Below the pieces are notes generated by a model, which saw only the letters and a list, made by a program, of their open reading frames with translations, did not search any database and was not told the DNA's origin. A program made the position numbers and the translations under genes. From NCBI GenBank assembly GCA_038522375.1, contig JBCBKE010000003.1:1-64000 (forward strand): DNA of 64,000 bases. Direction: 5' to 3'. Origin of the DNA: UBA5336 sp038522375 (GTDB taxonomy: Bacteria; Pseudomonadota; Alphaproteobacteria; Caulobacterales; Hyphomonadaceae). Shown here piece by piece: positions 43,802 to 52,552 of this stretch. The first letter of the stretch is position 1. Each line of letters opens with the position of its first letter.

Positions 43802-45081
43802 AGGGTCTGTTTCGGATCGAGGTTACCGAGGAGCTGGTTGACGAAGGCCACATGGTTTCGCAGCCGGTAGACCTCGTCATTATAGGAGAGGGGAACTTCA
43901 AGGTTGCCAATCTCTTCCTGTAGCTGCGCCAGTTTCCGACGCGTTTCAGCGCGGTCGTCGGCGGTGGTGGCGTTACGGCCTTCCTCCTCCAGTTCGCGAA
44001 GATCATTGTACCAGACGTAGATCTTTCGCCGAATTCGCCAGCGATAGACCGGCGGAGCGGCGCGGACGAGGGGAAACAGGAGCGTCAGCAGCGGGATCGC
44101 CAGGACCCAGGCGCGCTCGAGGAAGTTTGCGACGCCGAAGGAGAAATACCGGCGCAGGGCCGATGGTCCATTCCGATAGAACCGGGCCGCTTCCTCGGAC
44201 AGGGGAAGGTCGACAAAGCCTGCGTCGGGGAAGGTGCCGGCATCGGCGAGCAGGGAGTGCTCCCGGTGGATCTGCACGGCGGCATCGAGCAGGATCGACT
44301 GGATCGCGGGATGGAGATCCTGCTGCACCACGAGCTGGGCCACCGGGGCGATGAGTGGCACATTTTCCGGAGGGACATCCTTGGCAATGTCGATGACCCC
44401 GTGGAGGAGGACGGTCTCGCCCAGCGCGGGGCGGCGTTGCGACAGGGCGGGCGCGCGCTCGAAGGGCAGGAGGGTGATCTCTGGCTCCCTGAGGAGCCGG
44501 TCGACATAGGGGGCCGAGATACTGGCCGCGAACACGGCTGCATCGATGTCGCCGCTGATGAGGGCGTCAGCCGCCGCATTGCCGCTGAGCGGGAGGGTGG
44601 ACTGATCGCCCCAGCCATTGCCATGGTCGGCCTGGAGGGAGCTGGCGAGCTGGCGCGTGCCCGACCCGTCACTGCCAAGGGCGACGCGCAGCGGTTTCAA
44701 CCCGTCAAAGTCTGCGACGCTGATGTCCCGGCGAACGAACACCCAGAAGGGTTCATAGAAGAGCCCGCCAAGGGAAACGAGGCGCTCGCCGTCCCCCTGG
44801 GTGGCCAACCCGCCCTGGACAAGGGCAGCCTGGGTTTCGCCCTCGCGAAGCAGGCGGAGGTTTTCGACCGATCCTTCGGTGCTGATCAGGTCCACGCTGA
44901 CCCCATGCTCGGCCAACAGGTTCGCGTAGCGCTGTCCGTAGGCGGCGTAGGCGCCATCTGGGCTGCCGGTTGCGAAGACGATCGATTTCGGTGGCGCCGG
45001 ATCGACAAACCGCAAGGCGATGATCAGCCCGAGAATGGCCAGCAAGGTTAGTGGCCCGTAAATCTTCAGGAAATCCCGCAT
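43786..45081 (-). CDS. TAXI-family TRAP solute-binding protein with membrane anchors
   Basis: A 431-residue protein. A leading helix (residues 8-26) acts as anchor, then comes the binding domain of TAXI type: SIVFATGSPDGAYAAYGQRYANLLAEHG, VDLISTEGSVENLRLL and ALVQGG. A second transmembrane helix near 318-338 is followed by a cytoplasmic coiled-coil-like tail (RELEEEGRNATTADDRAETRRKLAQLQEEIG). Classical TAXI proteins are soluble and work with DctQM-type permeases, none of which is here. This membrane-tethered form may serve as a sensor. The tail overlaps the deacetylase gene end. Confidence 0.8.
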   Translation of the reverse strand: MRDFLKIYGPLTLLAILGLIIALRFVDPAPPKSIVFATGSPDGAYAAYGQRYANLLAEHGVSVDLISTEGSVENLRLLREGETQAALVQGGLATQGDGERLVSLGGLFYEPFWVFVRRDISVADFDGLKPLRVALGSDGSGTRQLASSLQADHGNGWGDQSTLPLSGNAAADALISGDIDAAVFAASISAPYVDRLLREPEITLLPFERAPALSQRRPALGETVLLHGVIDIAKDVPPENVPLIAPVAQLVVQQDLHPAIQSILLDAAVQIHREHSLLADAGTFPDAGFVDLPLSEEAARFYRNGPSALRRYFSFGVANFLERAWVLAIPLLTLLFPLVRAAPPVYRWRIRRKIYVWYNDLRELEEEGRNATTADDRAETRRKLAQLQEEIGNLEVPLSYNDEVYRLRNHVAFVNQLLGNLDPKQTLQSVV

Positions 45082-45181
45082 GACCCCTGTTCCCTTCTCA
45101 CGCCTCTGAACCCCAGGGCAGGCTCTTTTGGCTATCGTGGGTGGAGGGCTGGCGCAAGCGCAGGCCGCGAACTGACCGGCG

Positions 45182-45646
45182 TCACGCCTTGTGATAGGGC
45201 ATCCCGGCCAGGATGGTGGTGCTGCGGTAGAGCTGTTCCGCCAGCATCACCCGCACCAGTTTGTGGGGCCATGTCTGGACGCCGAATGCGAGGGTCTCTG
45301 CCGCCGCAGCCAGGAGTCGAGGGCCATGGCCGTCGGCCCCGCCAATGGCAAAGCAGAGATCGGTGGTGCCAGCGTCACGAAGGGCGGACAATCGCTCTGC
45401 GAAGGCCATTGATGACCAAGCTTTACCGTGCTCGTCGAGCGCGACAAGCCGCGATCCCCGGGGCAAGGCTGACAGGAGGCGTTCAGCTTCTGCATCCTTG
45501 CCGCCGCCGCCTTGCACCTGGTGTTCTGCCACATCCCGCAGTCCCAGGGGCCGGCCGGTCTTGCGAGCCCTGCTGACGAGGTCATCGACGAGGGTGCGCT
45601 CGGGGCCCGATTTCATCGGTCCGACGGCGATGATGTGGATCCGCAT
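45182..45646 (-). CDS. rlmH: 23S rRNA pseudouridine1915 N3-methyltransferase
   Basis: A small SPOUT methyltransferase of 154 residues that acts on helix 69 of the assembled ribosome. It has MRIHIIAVGPMKSGPE at the start, LDEHGKAWSSMAFAERL, CFAIGGADGHG and HKLVRVMLAEQLYRS before the C-terminal YHKA. It follows rsfS by 18 bases in the conserved proA-nadD-rsfS-rlmH order, all on the minus strand. Confidence 0.93.
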   Translation of the reverse strand: MRIHIIAVGPMKSGPERTLVDDLVSRARKTGRPLGLRDVAEHQVQGGGGKDAEAERLLSALPRGSRLVALDEHGKAWSSMAFAERLSALRDAGTTDLCFAIGGADGHGPRLLAAAAETLAFGVQTWPHKLVRVMLAEQLYRSTTILAGMPYHKA

Positions 45647-45664
45647 TCGGGCGTCTGGCGGTTC

Positions 45665-46081
45665 CTAGGCCGCCTCCGATGGTCCCTCGTGGGGGCCCCA
45701 TATCCGTTCCAGATTGTAAAATGATCGCACTTCCGGCCTGAAGAGGTGTACAATCAGGTCACCGGTATCGATCAGAACCCAGTCGCCGGTTTGCAGACCC
45801 TCGACCTTGGCCCGCCTGCCGGCCGTGTCCTTGATCGTCTGCATCACATTGTCCGCAAGGGCAGACACGTGCCGGGCGGACCGGCCAGATGCGATGATCA
45901 TTTGATCGGCCAGGGATGATTTTCCCTCCAGATCAAACACGACGAGATCCTCGGCCTTGTCGTCTTCGAGGCTCTCGATCACATGCGCCAGGATTTTCTC
46001 GGGCGTGGCAGCCGCGACATCTCCGGGCCTTAACTCTGTTTGTGCAGACAGGGCGGTTTTCCTTTCAGCTACCTGTTCCAT
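45665..46081 (-). CDS. rsfS: ribosome silencing factor
   Basis: RsfS binds ribosomal protein L14 and keeps 50S subunits apart from 30S when nutrients are low. The 138-residue product has ILAHVIESLEDDKAEDLVVFDLEGKSSLADQMIIASGRSARHV, then GDWVLIDTGDLIVHLFRPEVRSFYNLERIW, which is close to the family consensus. The start at 46081 is picked from family length; the frame stays open well upstream. It lies 34 bases after nadD. Confidence 0.93.
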   Translation of the reverse strand: MEQVAERKTALSAQTELRPGDVAAATPEKILAHVIESLEDDKAEDLVVFDLEGKSSLADQMIIASGRSARHVSALADNVMQTIKDTAGRRAKVEGLQTGDWVLIDTGDLIVHLFRPEVRSFYNLERIWGPHEGPSEAA

Positions 46082-46115
46082 CCATATAGCATGCGTCGCG
46101 GCCCGGCCAAAGCCC

Positions 46116-46805
46116 TTAACCCTCGGGGGCAAGGCGATCCCCGGTCCCCGGTCCACGGGCGCGCAGGGTCGTCGACGACGCGGGATCAAGGGGCGCGTGC
46201 AACAGGGTCCAGGCGGGAGCCGGGGTTGAGGCGAGACGCGGGGCGTCAGCCTCGGCAATCCGGGCCGGCCGATAGGTCGAGGCGAACCGGCTGAACGCGG
46301 CTTCCGGGCCAATGCCCGGACGCGACACGACTGCCACCGGAACGGTTTCCGCAATGGTTTTCCAGGCGGCCCACCGGTGGAAGCCGGCGAGATTGTCGGC
46401 CCCCATGATCCAGACGAAGTCCGTCGCCGGGCACCGGGCCTTGAGGTGGACCAGCGTGTCACGGGTATAGGAAACACCAAGCCGGGTTTCGATGGCCGAT
46501 ACCCGCATGCGTGGATGGTCTGCCTGGCGATTGGCCGATGCGCGCCGTGCACCGAAGTCGCCATGGTTCGATTTGAGCGGGTTGCCGCGGGCGACGATCC
46601 ACCAGACCCAGTCGAGCTGAAGCCGCGTGAGGGCGGTCTCGGCCACGTGGCGGTGGCCTGAATGGGCAGGATTGAACGAGCCGCCGAACAGCCCGATCCG
46701 CAGCCCCCGGTGGGGCCCGGGCAGTTTCGCGAGAACCGGCGCGCGGGCGAGCAAGGTGTGGTCCTGGTCCCTAGGGCCTGGTCTGGCCCGTGCCGCGGAC
46801 GACAT
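46116..46805 (-). CDS. nadD: nicotinate-nucleotide adenylyltransferase
   Basis: NadD makes deamido-NAD from nicotinate mononucleotide and ATP. The nucleotidyltransferase signature RIGLFGGSFNPAHSGHRHVAE, WWIVARGNPLKSN, and FVWIMGADNLAGFHRWAAWKTI are present. No Met lies close to the fold's start, so the gene must begin at 46805, giving a 35-residue basic Arg-rich leader and a 35-base overlap with the end of proA. The overlap implies translational coupling with proA. Confidence 0.88.
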   Translation of the reverse strand: MSSAARARPGPRDQDHTLLARAPVLAKLPGPHRGLRIGLFGGSFNPAHSGHRHVAETALTRLQLDWVWWIVARGNPLKSNHGDFGARRASANRQADHPRMRVSAIETRLGVSYTRDTLVHLKARCPATDFVWIMGADNLAGFHRWAAWKTIAETVPVAVVSRPGIGPEAAFSRFASTYRPARIAEADAPRLASTPAPAWTLLHAPLDPASSTTLRARGPGTGDRLAPEG

Positions 46806-48066
46806 ACTTGAAGATCGTCAACTGGTCGGCGCCCACGGGTCCGCGGGCATGGATGCGGCCCGTGGCGATGCCGATTTCGGCGCCCATGCCGAACTGCCCC
46901 CCATCGGCAAACTGGGTCGAGGCGTTGTGCATCACGATGGCTGCATCGACACCGTTGAGGAAACGGGCGGCGGTTTCGGCGTTCTCCGTCAGGATGCACT
47001 CGGTGTGAGCGGTGCCGTAGCGTTGGATGTGCGCCATGGCGCCCTCGACCCCATCGACCTGGGCGATGGAAAGGATCGGGGCCAGGTACTCGGTGGCCCA
47101 GTCATCCTCCGTGGCCGGCTTCATGCCGGGAATCATGGCCTGGATGGCCGCGTCCCCGCGCAGTTCGCAACCGGCATCAGCAAGGGCCGATGTGATCGCG
47201 ATCACGGCGTCATCGGGCAGGGCCCTGTCCACCAGCAGGGTTTCCATGGCACCGCAAATGCCCGTCCGCCGCAGCTTGGCGTTCACCGCAATATCGGCGG
47301 CGCGGGAGTGGTCGGCATCCCTGTCGACATAGATATGGCAGAGCCCTTCGAGATGGCCGATCACCGGAACGCGGGCTTCGGCCTGGACGCGGGCGTTGAG
47401 GCCCTTGCCGCCCCGGGGGACGACCACATCGACCGTGCCGCCAAGGCCGGCGAGAATATGGCTGACGGCTTGCCGGTCCGTGGTTGGGACAATCTGCACG
47501 GCATCAGCAGGCAGTCCCGATGCGGCCAGGGCGCTGCGGAGCGCCGCAGCAATGGTGGTGGAGGCGTTCGCGCTCTCTGATCCGCCGCGGAGAATGGCGG
47601 CGTTCCCGGACCGGACGCAGAGGGCTGCCGCATCAGCGGTGACGTTGGGCCGGCTCTCGTAGATCACACCGATCACGCCGAGCGGGCAGGCCACCCGGGC
47701 AATGTCCAGGCCGGAGGGGACCGTCCAACGGGCCAGTTCCCGGCCCAGGGGATCGGCCATGGCGGCGATTGCGTCGATCCCCGCGGCCATGGCTTCGATC
47801 CTGGCCCCATCAAGCGTCAGCCGGTCCATGAGGGCCGGGCTAAGCCCTTTTTCCTTGCCGATGGCGAGGTCGGCGGCGTTTGCGTCCAGGATCTGTGCGG
47901 CGGCGGTGCGAAGGGCGGTTGCCATGGCCGTCAGCGCGCCGGTGCGGTCGGCGGCGCCAAGGGCGGCCATCGTCTGGGAAGCGGCGCGGGCGCGCGCGCC
48001 CATGGCCAGCATGTCGGCTTCGAGATGGCCGCTGTCAGCAGCGGTGTGGAAGGTATCTGCACTCAT
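46771..48066 (-). CDS. proA: glutamate-5-semialdehyde dehydrogenase (gamma-glutamyl phosphate reductase)
   Basis: The second enzyme of proline synthesis, 431 residues. It has VACPLGVIGVIYESRPNVTADAAALCVRSGNAAILRGGSES, and the catalytic cysteine lies in LRRTGICGAMETLLVD. The C-terminal GRIHARGPVGADQLTIFKYVVRG is characteristic. The start at 48066 is set by homology to the short leader MSADTFHTA. The gene usually follows proB and obgE; neither is adjacent here, because a Xer recombinase gene is divergent. Confidence 0.93.
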   Translation of the reverse strand: MSADTFHTAADSGHLEADMLAMGARARAASQTMAALGAADRTGALTAMATALRTAAAQILDANAADLAIGKEKGLSPALMDRLTLDGARIEAMAAGIDAIAAMADPLGRELARWTVPSGLDIARVACPLGVIGVIYESRPNVTADAAALCVRSGNAAILRGGSESANASTTIAAALRSALAASGLPADAVQIVPTTDRQAVSHILAGLGGTVDVVVPRGGKGLNARVQAEARVPVIGHLEGLCHIYVDRDADHSRAADIAVNAKLRRTGICGAMETLLVDRALPDDAVIAITSALADAGCELRGDAAIQAMIPGMKPATEDDWATEYLAPILSIAQVDGVEGAMAHIQRYGTAHTECILTENAETAARFLNGVDAAIVMHNASTQFADGGQFGMGAEIGIATGRIHARGPVGADQLTIFKYVVRGTGQTRP

Positions 48067-48139
48067 GAACGGCAAGGTGCAGCAAACAGGGTCCGATCGC
48101 AATGGGGTGTTAAATCCCCGGCCTGTAGGAATGGTGGGC

Positions 48140-49036
48140 ATGGACATTCTGGCACAGTTCATCACCCATATTCGCGACGAGCGGCGGCTGGCGGCCAATA
48201 CCGTTGAGGCCTATGGCTCTGACCTTGCAGGGTTTTTTTGGTTCCTGGCGAACCATCTGGGCGAGGAACCCGGTGTCGGCGCGCTGGCGGCGCTGTCGGC
48301 GCGGGATGTGCGCGCTTACCTGGCCCAGCGGCGAAACGCTGGCGTTTCCGATGCGTCGGCGGCGCGGTCGCTGTCAGCGATCAAGCGCTTCTATGGCTGG
48401 CTGGACCGTGCCCATGGCATCCAGAACCCTGATATTGCGTACCTGGAAGGCCCACGCCGGCGCGCGCGCCTGCCACGCCCCGTCTCGGAAGCGGCGGCGA
48501 AGGACTTGTTGGATGAGGCCCGGGAGCGGGCCGAAACGCCCTGGATTGGGGCGCGGGATGTTGCTGTCCTGAGCCTGCTCTACGGTGCCGGCTTGAGGAT
48601 TTCCGAAGCGCTCGCCGTGAAGGTGTCTGATCTTCCCGCGCCCGATGTCCTTCGCGTGGTGGGCAAGGGCGGAAAGGTGCGGATGGTGCCGCTGATCGCG
48701 CCGGTGCGGACCGCGCTTGACGCCTATGGGGCGTTGCAACCGTTCCCCTTGTCCGGCCATGAGCCGGCGTTTCGGGGCGTGCGGGGAGGGGCGCTGGGGC
48801 CTCGGGCCGTGCAAGCCCTGGTGCAGGACCTCCGTGCTGGCCTGGGCCTTCCGGAGACAGCGACGCCCCATGCCTTGCGCCATGCGTTTGCGACCCATCT
48901 GTTGTCCCATGGCGCTGATCTGCGCTCGATCCAGAGCCTGCTCGGCCATGCTAGTCTTTCAACGACGCAGATCTATACCGGCGTTGATGCGAGCCGGCTG
49001 CAGGCTGTCCATGCGGGGGCCCACCCCCGGGCCTAG
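48140..49036 (+). CDS. xerC: tyrosine recombinase XerC/XerD-like
   Basis: A 298-residue site-specific recombinase. It has an N-terminal SAM-like domain (FITHIRDERRLAANTVEAYGSDL), the catalytic arginine in GAGLRISEAL, the beta-hairpin lysine in KGGKVR, HALRHAFATHLLSHGADLRSIQSLLGHASLSTTQIYT with H-x-x-R, second histidine and the nucleophile tyrosine. This is the chromosome-dimer type rather than a phage integrase: there is no extra arm-binding domain, and it lies among housekeeping genes. Start 48140 or 48131. XerC and XerD cannot be told apart with certainty here. Confidence 0.85.
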   Translation: MDILAQFITHIRDERRLAANTVEAYGSDLAGFFWFLANHLGEEPGVGALAALSARDVRAYLAQRRNAGVSDASAARSLSAIKRFYGWLDRAHGIQNPDIAYLEGPRRRARLPRPVSEAAAKDLLDEARERAETPWIGARDVAVLSLLYGAGLRISEALAVKVSDLPAPDVLRVVGKGGKVRMVPLIAPVRTALDAYGALQPFPLSGHEPAFRGVRGGALGPRAVQALVQDLRAGLGLPETATPHALRHAFATHLLSHGADLRSIQSLLGHASLSTTQIYTGVDASRLQAVHAGAHPRA

Positions 49037-49087
49037 CCCGTTTTCGCCGATGCCGGAACCGCACCGGTCTCGGTCAAGCTGTGCTGG

Positions 49088-49645
49088 TCAGGGCACGGTC
49101 CAGACCCCGTCCCAGCCCGCATCCGACCTAGAAAACAGCGCACGGCGATGGCCGGTGCGGGCGAGTTCGAGCCAGTCCAGGCGATCGGCCGTCAGGGTGA
49201 GCAGGGCGAAATGGGCGAGGGGGTCTTCGTGGAGGCGGGTTTCTGCGGCTTCGGCGGGCGATCCGGGGACGGCCCAACGGGCGTAATCGGAGCCCTGGTA
49301 GTCGCCGAGCCTTGCTTTTGCGGCATCGACGGCGGGGCCTTCTGTCTCGATCCTTGCATGGGCAGAAGCCCTCAACTGAAGCGATACGCCCTTGTCCCAG
49401 AACAGGAGGGTTGTCCGCGGATCGCCGGCGATTTCCGCGCGCTTTGGCGTCCTGGCGTCGGTATATGCGGTAAAGCGCATCTGCGCCCGGTCGAAGGCAC
49501 GCAGGACGACGATCCGCGCCTGTGGACCCAGATCCGCCGATATTGTCGCCAGGATGGGAAGCCGCCACGGGGACTTTCCATCCACAGCGGCACGGGCCAG
49601 CCGAGCCAGGGTGGCGTCGAAGACGGTTTGCAGCGCGGTGTCCAT
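49088..49645 (-). CDS. pyridoxamine 5'-phosphate oxidase-like flavin protein
   Basis: A 185-residue split-barrel protein of the PNPOx-like family. It has SPWRLPILATISADLGPQARIVVLRAF, MRFTAYTDARTPKRAEIAGDPRTTLLFWDK, and an end rich in Trp and Arg (RLDWLELARTGHRRALFSRSDAGWDGVW). The FMN phosphate contacts are recognisable. A true PdxH would have the RxE and C-terminal substrate motifs, and these are not clear, so a general flavin reductase role is possible. The true start may be 49651. Confidence 0.75.
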   Translation of the reverse strand: MDTALQTVFDATLARLARAAVDGKSPWRLPILATISADLGPQARIVVLRAFDRAQMRFTAYTDARTPKRAEIAGDPRTTLLFWDKGVSLQLRASAHARIETEGPAVDAAKARLGDYQGSDYARWAVPGSPAEAAETRLHEDPLAHFALLTLTADRLDWLELARTGHRRALFSRSDAGWDGVWTVP

Positions 49646-49812
49646 GACCATTAGGAATAGGCCGATCGGCACCGCTCGCCATGGCAAATGCCCGAAACCC
49701 GGTCATCGGTTACTCCCGTTGCCCGCATCTACACAGCGCTTGATTGACGCGGCGAAGCAGGGCCGTACGGTCGCAGCGGAAACGCGAGAACGGCTCTGAA
49801 CGGGAGGGCGCA

Positions 49813-51117
49813 TTGGCGGCTTGGTTTGAAATTGCGCTCTGGAAACGGGTGATTGGCGCTTTGTTTGTGGGGCTCGCAACCGGGCTTGCGCTGCGCTACG
49901 GCATGGGGGCCGAAGCGGGGGGAGCGTTCGCGGAAACCTATATCGCCTGGATCGGGGACCTGTTCCTGCGCCTGATCCGGATGCTGATTGTCCCGCTGAT
50001 CTTTTTCACGCTGGTGTCGGGCATCATCGCCATGGGGGATCCCAAGCGCCTTGGCAGCCTCGGCGCCCGCACGATCGGGCTCTATTTCGGGACGACGGCC
50101 ATCGCCGTGACCCTCGGCCTGGTCATGGGCACGCTGGTCCAGCCCGGTTCAAGCCTGTCGCCCGAGACGTTCGCCGGCGCCGATGCCAGCGCGCTCGATA
50201 GTGCCCGGGAACGGGCCGCTGAAGCGGGCGGGCTGGTTGACCGGCTCCTGAACATCGTACCGACCAACCCCATGGCCGCCCTGGCGGACGGCAATATCCT
50301 GCAGATCATCTTCTTCGCGATCATTTTCGGGGTTGGCATCCTGGTAGCCGGCGAGATTGCCAAGCCGGTGGCCAATTTCATGGATGGTGCCGCCGAGGCG
50401 ATGATGAAAGTCACCGTCATCGTCATGGAGACCGCACCGGTCGGCGTGTTCGGGTTGATGGCCACGGTGATGGCAACCCAGGGGCTCGGCGTGCTCGAAA
50501 GCCTCGGGAAGCTGGCGATCGCGCTCTATGTTGCGTGTGCTCTGCACATCGCGATCACCTATGGCGGGGTCATCATCAAGGGTGTGCTCGGCCTGCCGAT
50601 CATGCCGTTTTTCCGCGGTGTGACCGATGCCCAGGCCGTGGCCTATTCGACGGCCAGTTCATCGGCCACCTTGCCCGTCACCATTAGCTGCGCAGAAGAA
50701 AACCTGGGAGTGGACAAGGCGGTGGCTGGTTCCGTGCTGCCGCTTGGCGCCACGATCAACATGGATGGGACAGCGATTTACATCGGGATGGTCGCGCTGT
50801 TCGGGGCCCAGGCCATGGGCGTCGAGGTCACGTTTGCGCAGTACATCCTGGTGGCGGTCATGGCGACCCTGGTATCGATCGGTGCTGCGGGTATTCCCAG
50901 CGCCGGCCTGCTGCTGTCTGGCGCGGCCCTGTCGCAGGTCGGGATCGGCGACGCCCAGGCCGCGCTGATCATCGGCTTCATCCTGCCGTTTGACCGGCTG
51001 CTCGACATGATGCGCACGCTCACCAACGTGACTGGCGACGTTGCGGTGGCGACGGCAGTTGCCAAGTGGGAAGGCGAACTGGACGAGGCGGTGTTCCGCG
51101 CGGAACCGGAGGTTTAA
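49813..51117 (+). CDS. dicarboxylate/amino acid:cation symporter (DAACS family)
   Basis: An inner-membrane protein of 434 residues that imports glutamate, aspartate or C4-dicarboxylates with Na+ or H+. Typical features are LIRMLIVPLIFFTLVSGI, the serine-rich reentrant hairpin STASSSATLPVTI, LPLGATINMDGTAIYIGM and PSAGLLLSGAALSQVG. The best start is the TTG at 49813 behind GGGAGG; starting at an upstream in-frame ATG (49744) would add a basic stretch foreign to the family. It is divergent from the flavin protein gene. Confidence 0.87.
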   Translation: MAAWFEIALWKRVIGALFVGLATGLALRYGMGAEAGGAFAETYIAWIGDLFLRLIRMLIVPLIFFTLVSGIIAMGDPKRLGSLGARTIGLYFGTTAIAVTLGLVMGTLVQPGSSLSPETFAGADASALDSARERAAEAGGLVDRLLNIVPTNPMAALADGNILQIIFFAIIFGVGILVAGEIAKPVANFMDGAAEAMMKVTVIVMETAPVGVFGLMATVMATQGLGVLESLGKLAIALYVACALHIAITYGGVIIKGVLGLPIMPFFRGVTDAQAVAYSTASSSATLPVTISCAEENLGVDKAVAGSVLPLGATINMDGTAIYIGMVALFGAQAMGVEVTFAQYILVAVMATLVSIGAAGIPSAGLLLSGAALSQVGIGDAQAALIIGFILPFDRLLDMMRTLTNVTGDVAVATAVAKWEGELDEAVFRAEPEV

Positions 51118-51222
51118 CGGTCCGCCAGATCGGTTTTGCTCACGACAGTTTGGCGATGCCAATCGCATCGGCGGGACTGGCCGGACAGGCGGCTGCGCGT
51201 TCCCGCCAAGGGCGAAGACACG

Positions 51223-52389
51223 CTAGCCAGATCCGCGCCCCCACGCCCGGATGGCATCCACGAACAGGCCCGGTTCTTCCATGGCGGCGAAGTGGCCGCC
51301 CCGCGGCTGCTCCTGCCAGCCGGTGAGGTTATAGGCCCGTTCCATCCAACTCCTCGGCGGCGGCGAGAACACCGTCTCGCCCGGGAAGGCGGCATAGGTG
51401 GTCGGCGTTTCGCAGCGTTCGCCCGCAGGCAGGCCGTTTCCGCCCTCCTGGAACAGCGCGTTGTAATACCAGACCGATGTGGCGAAGCTGTCGGTGACCA
51501 GGTAGATCATCAGGTTCGTCAGCAGCTGGTCGCGGGTATAAGCCTCCAGCAGCGATTTTTCCCGCAGGTCGCTCCAGGCGTGGAACTTTTCGAGGATCCA
51601 GGCCGCCTGTCCCATGGGGCTGTCCATCAGCCCCAAAGCCAGGGTCTGGGGCTTCATGGCCTGCTGCATGAGATAGGTGCCCTCGGTCTGCATCGCCGCC
51701 TGTGTCTTGCCGAGCCATTCCCGCTCATCTTCGGTTTGGGGGGTGGCCGGGGTTGGGCGAAGGCCGGTCATGTTCAGGTGGATCGCCCGGCAGCCGCCGC
51801 CCTTGGCAAGGGAATGACCGAATCCGAGCCACGAGGTGACCACGGCGCCCCAATCCCCGCCCTGGGCAAGGTAGGTGTCGTAGCCCAGCACCTCTCGCAT
51901 GAGTGTATCCCACAATCTGGCGGTCGCACGCTGGCCGATGGGCGATGGCGGTTTTCCCGAAAAGCCGTAGCCCGGAAGGGATGGGATCACGAGATCGAAG
52001 GCATCGCTGGCCGACCCTCCATGCCTTGAGGGGTAGGCCAGCGGTTCGATCACGTCCCAGAATTCGAACACCGAGCCCGGCCAGCCATGGGTGATCAGCA
52101 GCGGGCGCTTGCCGGCCGCCTCGCCAACCACGTGCAGGACGTGGACATCAAGTCCGTCCACCGAAGCCCGGAATTGGGGATACCGGTTGAGCGCGGTTTC
52201 CTGGGCACGCCAGTCGTAGCTGTCCAGCCAATAGGCCTGGATGTCCTTGAGTACTGGTGTGGACATGCCGTATTCCCATCCCGTTTCCGCATTCTCCGGG
52301 GCTGGGAACCAGCGATAGGCCGCAACCCGCGCCATGATCCGGTCAAGGGTGTCCTGGGGGATATCTATCCTGAACGGGGTCATGGGCAT
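51223..52389 (-). CDS. epoxide hydrolase, microsomal (EPHX1) type
   Basis: An alpha/beta hydrolase of 388 residues with the N-terminal EHN region (FRIDIPQDTLDRIMARV) of mEH-type enzymes. The oxyanion loop THGWPGSVFEFWDVI, the nucleophile aspartate in GGDWGAVV, and a late histidine in RGGHFAAMEEP complete the triad. Two lid tyrosines sit in SVWYYNALF. These enzymes open epoxides of terpenes or fatty acids. No signal peptide is present. A P450 that could make epoxides lies 7.7 kb away. Confidence 0.87.
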   Translation of the reverse strand: MPMTPFRIDIPQDTLDRIMARVAAYRWFPAPENAETGWEYGMSTPVLKDIQAYWLDSYDWRAQETALNRYPQFRASVDGLDVHVLHVVGEAAGKRPLLITHGWPGSVFEFWDVIEPLAYPSRHGGSASDAFDLVIPSLPGYGFSGKPPSPIGQRATARLWDTLMREVLGYDTYLAQGGDWGAVVTSWLGFGHSLAKGGGCRAIHLNMTGLRPTPATPQTEDEREWLGKTQAAMQTEGTYLMQQAMKPQTLALGLMDSPMGQAAWILEKFHAWSDLREKSLLEAYTRDQLLTNLMIYLVTDSFATSVWYYNALFQEGGNGLPAGERCETPTTYAAFPGETVFSPPPRSWMERAYNLTGWQEQPRGGHFAAMEEPGLFVDAIRAWGRGSG

Positions 52390-52552
52390 GGGGTCTGTCT
52401 CCTCCGGTCGATGTCCTGTCCTGACCAGCGTGCCGGCGGAGAGGGCGCCCGGTCAATGCGATGGTGCGGGAATGCAATCGTCAATTGCTTGCTTGTGGCT
52501 TAAACCTACCTATAGGCGTGGCGCCGCTGGGGGCGTGACCGGTGCAGGAGCG

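Noticed and set aside
48140..49036. Xer recombinase as evidence for an integrated element
   Set aside because: It is of chromosome-dimer type among housekeeping genes, with no att repeats or phage genes nearby.
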